Shown here in pieces: positions 58,915 to 64,000 of a stretch of 64,000 nucleotides of DNA. This stretch comes from Leucocoprinus leucothites (Eukaryota; Basidiomycota; Agaricomycetes; Agaricales; Agaricaceae): NCBI GenBank assembly GCA_013368445.1, contig JAACJO010000018.1, positions 124,001 to 188,000 on the forward strand. The letters are read 5' to 3'. The notes beneath the pieces were generated by a model that saw only the letters and a list, made by a program, of their open reading frames with translations, was not told the origin of the DNA and did no database searches. Every line of letters begins with the position of its first letter. Positions within the stretch are counted from its first letter, which is position 1. The position numbers were made by a program, and so were the translations under genes.

Positions 58915-60324
58915 ATGGATCTCACCTCAAACACTCAGTACGTTCTGTGCAGGCTGCGTTACGTCTCGATGCTGAAGATCGACTAGAAAAATGGCAGGAC
59001 CATTGGTACGTCGCTATTTGTAACATGATCTTTCCCCGCAGCTCAAGGATCTGCGAAGCTCTTTGGATACTTGCTCAACCTTTGCCTACTGGGAATCCTC
59101 ATCGTTCAAGTTTGTAGGTGATTTCCTCGAAGTCATCGGAATCACACCACCTTGACAAACTTCCGCAGTCATTTACTCTGTTGCCTTCAACAAGCCCAAC
59201 TCTAGGGACAGATTTGGGCTCAAACTCCTGGTTTACATCGTTCTCTTCTTGGAAGTGTTACAGTCTGCCTTCATCTTGAGGGACGCATATGTCACATTTG
59301 CAGAAACGTATGGCAATCCAGGTGACCTAGGGGAAGTTCGCTTTACATGGTTGACAATGCCGGTGTTAGGCGGTGTAGGCGAGTAACCTTTTGGCATCAG
59401 TACTACGACTAGTACTAATTATCCATTCACAGTCGGGTGCATTGTTCAGTCCTTCTACGCCTTTCGAATCCATGTACTTGCTGGGCACACATACGTACTT
59501 CCCATGTTCGTTGTACTTGTGGGTCATTCGATCTCCAAGCACCACGCTATAATCTCACGAATCGTAGCTTGCATTAACACAGTGCGCTGCTTCGATGGCA
59601 GTCGGCATTGACGAGTATTATCACCAGCAAATAACGGACCTCAGTCGAGTTGGAAAAGTTGGAAATTATGTCCGTATCCCGATGGAACCAAAATCATTCC
59701 GTTGACTCATGCAATGCTGCAGATCTGGCCAATTGTTAGCGCCGCTTGTGATGTTACAATTGCCGTCGCAACGTCTTACTACGTGAGTTTCGATCCAAGT
59801 ATCAGTGTCGAGGAAAGGATTTCACTAACATGTTGCATGCTCTCTAGCTAGTGAAAGTCAGCAAGCAGCTGAGAGACTCACAAGGTGGAAATACGTCGTC
59901 TAGGCCAACGAGAACTATCCTAGGGCGCACGTTTCACCTCGCCATCGAGACCGGCACTCTTACTGGTAAGCCAAATTTGTATCCCCAGCTTGAAGAGATA
60001 AAGTCAAACTCAGGTTTACCAGCTACTTTCTCTTTGATTTACCTTGGTCTCTGGGTTACATATCCAATGGAGTATTATTACACAACCTTCGCCTTTATCC
60101 TGGGGAAGGTCTACGCAAACTCTTTGATGGTCATTTTCAACAGCCGGGTGCTGATTTCGGATCTACGAGATGAACCGAGATTTATTGAAGATGGAGACGA
60201 GAGAGATTTTCGCAGTTTCGGTCGCATGGCTCTCTCTATCGAGCGAGTGGTCGAAGTCTCAGTAGACAGCGAGTCGATATCAAAACCTTCTTTTGAAAAG
60301 TGTCACTCAGTAATTGTAGGGTGA
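58915..60324 (+). CDS. DUF6534 multipass membrane protein
   Basis: Basidiomycete membrane family of unknown function with about seven spans. The core is clear: QGSAKLFGYLLNLCLLGILI, then VAFNKPNSRDRFGLKLLVYI, LFLEVLQSAFILRDAYVTFA, GCIVQSFYAFRIHVLAGH and WPIVSAACDVTIAVATSYYL. It continues through VKVSKQLRDSQGG, the family signature FHLAIETGTLT then ATFSLIYLGLW, and ILGKVYANSLMVIFNSRVLI. A polar tail ends CHSVIVG at 60324. The 5' end is uncertain. From ATG 58915 (MDLTSNTQ) the frame reaches the core only through an 8-nt exon (58998-59005) flanked by a 60-nt and a 36-nt intron, giving MDLTSNTQTIAQGSAKLFGY. A rarer donor at 58958 is an alternative. It converges with DUF6533 copy 4, a distinct but similarly shaped family. 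Confidence 0.82.
58998..59005 (+). other. Candidate 8-nt microexon of the DUF6534 gene
   Basis: Sequence GACCATTG, preceded by GGCAG and followed by GTACGT. Including it is the simplest canonical-splice way to join MDLTSNTQ to QGSAKLFGYLL in frame. The 36-nt downstream intron is at the lower limit for fungi, so this is tentative. Confidence 0.4.
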
Positions 60325-60953
60325 ACCTAATGTTTCCTGCATATCTTGGACGTTGGGTTACCACAATTTTCACAGAAACCAGGCAGCAGTATAACTTGAT
60401 AGGATGTATATACCACAGTTGTACCACTATAGTGCAACGATCAGGATTTCTTTGTATTACTTCGTATTCCCCAGCCTTGTCTACGTGCCGATTAGCTTTA
60501 TCTTAGACAGTTTATCACTTCGATCAATATCAAACGTCATTTCCCCGCGTCGTTTGCCGCCCCTCGTATCACTTTATGATCAAAGTTGACATGGACCCCG
60601 GGCGGTCGAATACCTATTCATGTTCATCTACTGATACGATTTGCTGATGGAAAACTCAGTTCCTCGGCGTCAGATAGACAGCGTCAAGGTGTTTATACGC
60701 GTGCGAGCCACATCCCAAACAGGCGAATACTCTTCGCAGAGGTGGTTTCAATATATGCACAACAAGGTATTTAGTAATGTGCTCTACTGTGCTAGTGTTA
60801 ATTTAGAGGGTACATCGGGAAGTGATGCCTTCAACCAGTCGTTAATCTATCATAATTCGCAAAGGCAGCAAACGTCACAGAAGGCACCTCTCTGACTTTT
60901 AACTTGGTTTGCTTTGATTGATTCCAGGCAATCTGAGGTGAGATGTAAACCAA
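60325..60953. other. Convergent 3' region between DUF6534 and DUF6533 copy 4
   Basis: No supportable gene. Short open frames such as 60300-60506 and 60641-60895 have no motif and lie where two 3' untranslated regions should meet. Confidence 0.5.
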
Positions 60954-62522
60954 TTAAAGGGCATATACAGATGTCAGCTCCATGTGAGAGCCCTTCCTGT
61001 AGAGATATCTGAGATGCAACACCATCCGACTGGCAAGTACCGCCCGCAAAATCCTTGCGACACTGAGATACAGTAAGTCTTAGTAAGTCAGGTCTGATAG
61101 TATGGTGAGTCGCACGTACTATACGAACGTGAACAAGTTATCTCTCTATAAGAGGAACTTGTACATGAGATGCTGTGTCTGTCACAATACTGATCGAACG
61201 TACGAAGTAGTACATTAATAGAAAGGTGATTGTCGAAAGCGCTGTGTTACTTTGGATCAGAACACTGTCATTGTTTGATGAGGCTCGGACTCACCAAGGA
61301 GGTATACATAGAACAGTACGCCTGGAAGAAAATTCCGTCATCATGTTAGCCGTACACGAGTAAGTATGTCGACAGCTGGAGCTTACCTTCTGTATACATC
61401 ACCTCGAAACACTGCGATTTGTGTCGTTTGGCATATTTACCTACAAATATTGTTGTAAGGCAGCTGCCGGGAGAGATTGTGGACATGGGCGAGACGTACG
61501 TTTGATGGACATGAAAGGAATAATCATGAAGACGAGCATGACTTGATTGACAGCTCTTACTGACAAATTGTTTCAGATTTGTTGACATGGACTCACTAAC
61601 ATCATAGACAGTCGCGACAATAAATCCAATGAAGAGCAAAGAATTGGATGGCATGGTCAAGCAGCCAGTGAAGGGCGGAAGATCAAAGACTGTGTGAGAA
61701 TAAGTCACAACTAATCAATGATACGATGAGGTCAAAACGTACATCGAAGCGGATGAATTGTCAGTTCGGCCACCGTTCCGATGATGGCGAAGTCAACAAT
61801 GTTCAGAATTATACTCCCAATTATAAGTGGGGTCTTCATTCTCCAAATGGCCAGAACACGTAAGGTTAGAATAACTAACGAAGGTCAGGCGGTGAAGGGG
61901 TAGTCAGCTCTTTGGACTAACTTTCCGAAAGAAAAATCCCAGCAATGTAGAGCCCTAGATTCTTTGGGTATCAGCGATTTTAAGGTATGTTTCATAAAAT
62001 CTCGCACTCACAGGTAATGACATGAAGCAAGAAGTAACAGTAGGGTGCCATCCCGCCGACATTATCGCCTTGGAAATTAACAAAGCTCAGCATCCTTATC
62101 TCTGCAAAATAGGGTTGTGATCATACGGAAATAATTCAATATGAACTCGAGGAATGGAAGATATCGGTTCAAGAGAAACAGGGCCTTTGGTATGCTCCAT
62201 GGACTTTCCCAGATCAACTGAACTTCCAAGTTGAGAGTCAAGAGGTAGTCGTAGATCTAGCCATGGTCTGATTCAGCATGTTGTAGGTGATCGCGTTAAA
62301 AACACTGTACAAAAAAGGCCGCAGCAGCTCCTGAGTAGGTGAGATGAACGAAAGCCGTTGTTTGAATGGAAAGTTGAGGGCCTACCGTCAGAATACTGTA
62401 GTAGAGAGAACCTAGGAGTTAATTTAAGAGCGTAGACCGCTGGTAAGTTTCGTACTCACCCGGCCTATCTCATAATGGTAGAGGGATGAAAGGACTTCAG
62501 GTGGGAGCTGAAAGAGTTCCAT
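60954..62522 (-). CDS. DUF6533 multipass membrane protein, copy 4 (diverged)
   Basis: Fourth and most divergent DUF6533 gene. Exon 1 (62460-62522) is [20 protein letters not shown] plus R. A 10-nt exon (62386-62395) and a 20-nt exon (62311-62330) give YSDGAAAAFF. Then come [69 protein letters not shown] and [20 protein letters not shown]. Later pieces are [56 protein letters not shown] and VLFYVYLLG. The last exon is [20 protein letters not shown], with stop at 60954. The R-x-LA-x-RMVLHLR tail corresponds to the TRMILHTR tail of copies 1-3. Copy 4 is closer to typical DUF6533 proteins (YHYE near the start) than copies 1-3 are. All junctions checked keep frame. Function unknown. Confidence 0.85.
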
Positions 62523-63539
62523 TGAGGACGACAGGTATGCTGGCGGGTGGAACCTAGTTGCTGCGCCAGTGAAGAATTTAAATAGTTGAGCTACACTGAG
62601 CCTAATTCTGATATAGCACGTTGATAGTTCCCCTGTTGACGGATGCAGAACAATTCAGTAAGTATAGTCTCTTAGTCGGTAAAAGGACACACGTAAGCAA
62701 TAATGATCGTTGCCGTCTGTGACTGGAGGGGGTGAATTTCGCCGAGAGGTCAACAGAGATGGATTGTGGACAGGTTACCTATCTACGTCACGTTCTGATA
62801 CCGGAGAGAGCCAGAGTGAGCTTGTGAATGGCTTGAGAGGCTTGGTATGTAGTTGCTGAGAAAGAGGTCGGGACTCGGAGCGCGCAGAAGAAAGATCTTC
62901 CCACTGAGTCGCAGCGGGGTTCGGTTGTTTCTTTGTTTGCCGGAGTGCCAAATCACTAAAGTGAGATTTTCAGCCTGATCTCCAATTTCTAGAATTCGTA
63001 GAAGTATATGTGGTCGCTGGTGGGTGTGTCCAGAGTATGAAAGTTAGTATATTTGATCGACGATGGATGATCTCGAATTTAAGGAAATGATGGAATCAGA
63101 TTAGATTGATGTTCAACTGAGTAATGGAGGTGATCATTTTGCGGGATTCGTGAGCATCGCAAAAAGAACTCCCACTCGCTCTCCGAACGCTGATCCTGTG
63201 TGGCTGAGGACGAGTGTCTTGTTCATGACTCAACGAAGGAAAGTGAGGCTCGCGGCGTCTAAATGCCATCAACGCTATCTAGTGGCCAAATAAATAATAC
63301 GCTCGAGCGCCTTCCCTAGCATTCAAGACGTCATCCATCTGACATCTGGCGCGAACCGAGGACGCCAACATTTTGGTTCAACTCGGCTTCGTCTTGAGGT
63401 TTCACCAGTCACCGTTCTTGCCAGGCGGACACTCTCAGGCCGAGCAAATTCCAGTCGTTGGATCTACCCAGTTCTCACCGAGGCCCTCTACTCGTCCACT
63501 CGACTCCGGAGTTCAACCCGGCTGACGCCTCCCATAAAC
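62523..63539. promoter_or_regulatory. Divergent promoter region, DUF6533 copy 4 / M28 peptidase
   Basis: No gene supported between the two divergent start codons. AAATAAATAATA near 63287-63298 could be a TATA-like element for the peptidase, about 240 nt upstream of its ATG. Confidence 0.5.
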
Positions 63540-64000
63540 ATGGTCTTTGACTCTATTTTCTCCCTGCCATTCTATCTGGCCTCCATCCTTGGCGTTCACT
63601 GGCTTGGCAGGCCGCTCATTACCACTGAGGCCTACCAATCCACAATTTCCGAGCACAACTTGTTCAGACACGCAGAAAATCTTTTCGCTTTCGCTCAGAT
63701 AGGGGGCGCAAACACGCGGTCAGCCGGTTCTATCGGACACAATGCAACAGTCGACTACATTAAATCTCAACTCGACTCTACTGGTTTCTACGATACCTAT
63801 TTGCAACACTTCACGTATACCTACTCCGTCGGAAATGCGACGTTCTTGGTCGGAGATACCTCCTATGATACTGGTTACTTCAGCTACGGTCCTGCAGGAA
63901 GGGCCAGTGCGCCACTCACCGTTGTGAGCAACTTCGGTTGTGTCAAGGTGTGCATTGTTTTCCTTATTCTGGAAAGTCATCTGTTAAACCACCCTCTAGG
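63540..64000 (+). CDS. Secreted M28-family zinc aminopeptidase, N-terminal part (runs off window)
   Basis: First exon (63540-63947, 136 codons), ending at a GT donor in GTGTGC; the rest lies past the window. It begins MVFDSIFSLPFYLASILGVH, a probable signal peptide or membrane anchor. Then follow ISEHNLFRHAENLFAFAQIG, NTRSAGSIGHNATVDYIKSQ and LDSTGFYDTYLQHFTYTYSV. The pattern of helix, NTR-x-G-x-x-G, then A-x-VDYI and a strand ending in Q-x-F is the conserved N-terminal part of fungal leucine aminopeptidases of MEROPS family M28. The later segment (YGPAGRASAPLTVVSNFGC) looks like the start of an inserted PA domain. The zinc ligands (H, D, E, E, D/H) lie outside the window, so catalytic status cannot be checked. 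Likely extracellular or vacuolar protein degradation. Confidence 0.8.
   Translation, partial: MVFDSIFSLPFYLASILGVHWLGRPLITTEAYQSTISEHNLFRHAENLFAFAQIGGANTRSAGSIGHNATVDYIKSQLDSTGFYDTYLQHFTYTYSVGNATFLVGDTSYDTGYFSYGPAGRASAPLTVVSNFGCVKVCIVFLILESHLLNHPL

Noticed and set aside
62311..62459. Broken 5' region in DUF6533 copy 4
   Set aside because: Using the donor GTACAG after the TTTTTT codons and the 10-nt exon restores YSDGAAAAFFIYDYLL, so the gene looks intact.
1..64000. CRISPR arrays, insertion sequences, prophage or a bacterial defence system
   Set aside because: The window is intron-rich fungal nuclear DNA; no direct-repeat arrays, transposase or integrase motifs were seen.

Overview
This window is nuclear DNA from a filamentous basidiomycete, most likely an Agaricomycete. 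Genes are split by many short introns (mostly 45-70 nt) with fungal splice sites. Nearly every protein I recognise is eukaryotic or fungal: retromer, Paf1 complex, NADPH oxidase, GH28 pectinases, GMC oxidoreductase. Several belong to DUF6533/DUF6534, membrane protein families expanded in mushrooms. I see no virus, transposon, CRISPR array or bacterial-type operon. Species cannot be named from the sequence alone.

Layout. 1-5.4 kb: three leftward genes, the 3'-truncated end of a GMC oxidoreductase, VPS26 (retromer) and purine nucleoside phosphorylase. 5.4-19.96 kb: one large Zn2Cys6 transcription factor (10.9-15.3 kb) between about 5.5 and 4.6 kb of DNA with no supportable gene. 19.96-24.9 kb: a giant Sds3-like chromatin protein with a long disordered tail. 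26.2-32.2 kb: two leftward DUF6533 membrane proteins. 33.6-36.8 kb: RTF1 and OPI10/Hikeshi, divergently transcribed, then an intron-containing tRNA-Arg(ACG). 37.8-39.5 kb: a third DUF6533 gene, rightward. 40-42.3 kb: an NADPH oxidase. 42.8-47.2 kb: two tandem secreted GH28 pectin-active enzymes. 48-50.4 kb: a SPIN90/Ldb17 actin regulator. 51.1-58 kb: a small secreted protein head-to-head with a VWA8-type AAA/VWA ATPase. 58.9-62.5 kb: a DUF6534 gene convergent with a fourth DUF6533 gene. 63.5 kb to the end: the start of a secreted M28 peptidase.

How the genes relate. Housekeeping genes (VPS26, PNP, RTF1, OPI10, SPIN90, VWA8, Sds3-like) are interleaved with genes for interaction with the environment: GMC oxidase, two GH28 enzymes, M28 peptidase, NADPH oxidase, small secreted protein and five multipass membrane proteins. 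No metabolic cluster is evident. The most unusual pattern I found is in the four DUF6533 genes. Each carries a 10-nt exon followed by a 20-nt exon at the same place, just before the conserved YDYLL segment, although they lie in both orientations and are spread over 36 kb. A second pattern is at least four GC-AG introns, one of which sits where the tandem paralogue has a normal GT donor.

Exon boundaries were read by eye from splice sites, reading frame and family knowledge. No transcript data or database search was available.
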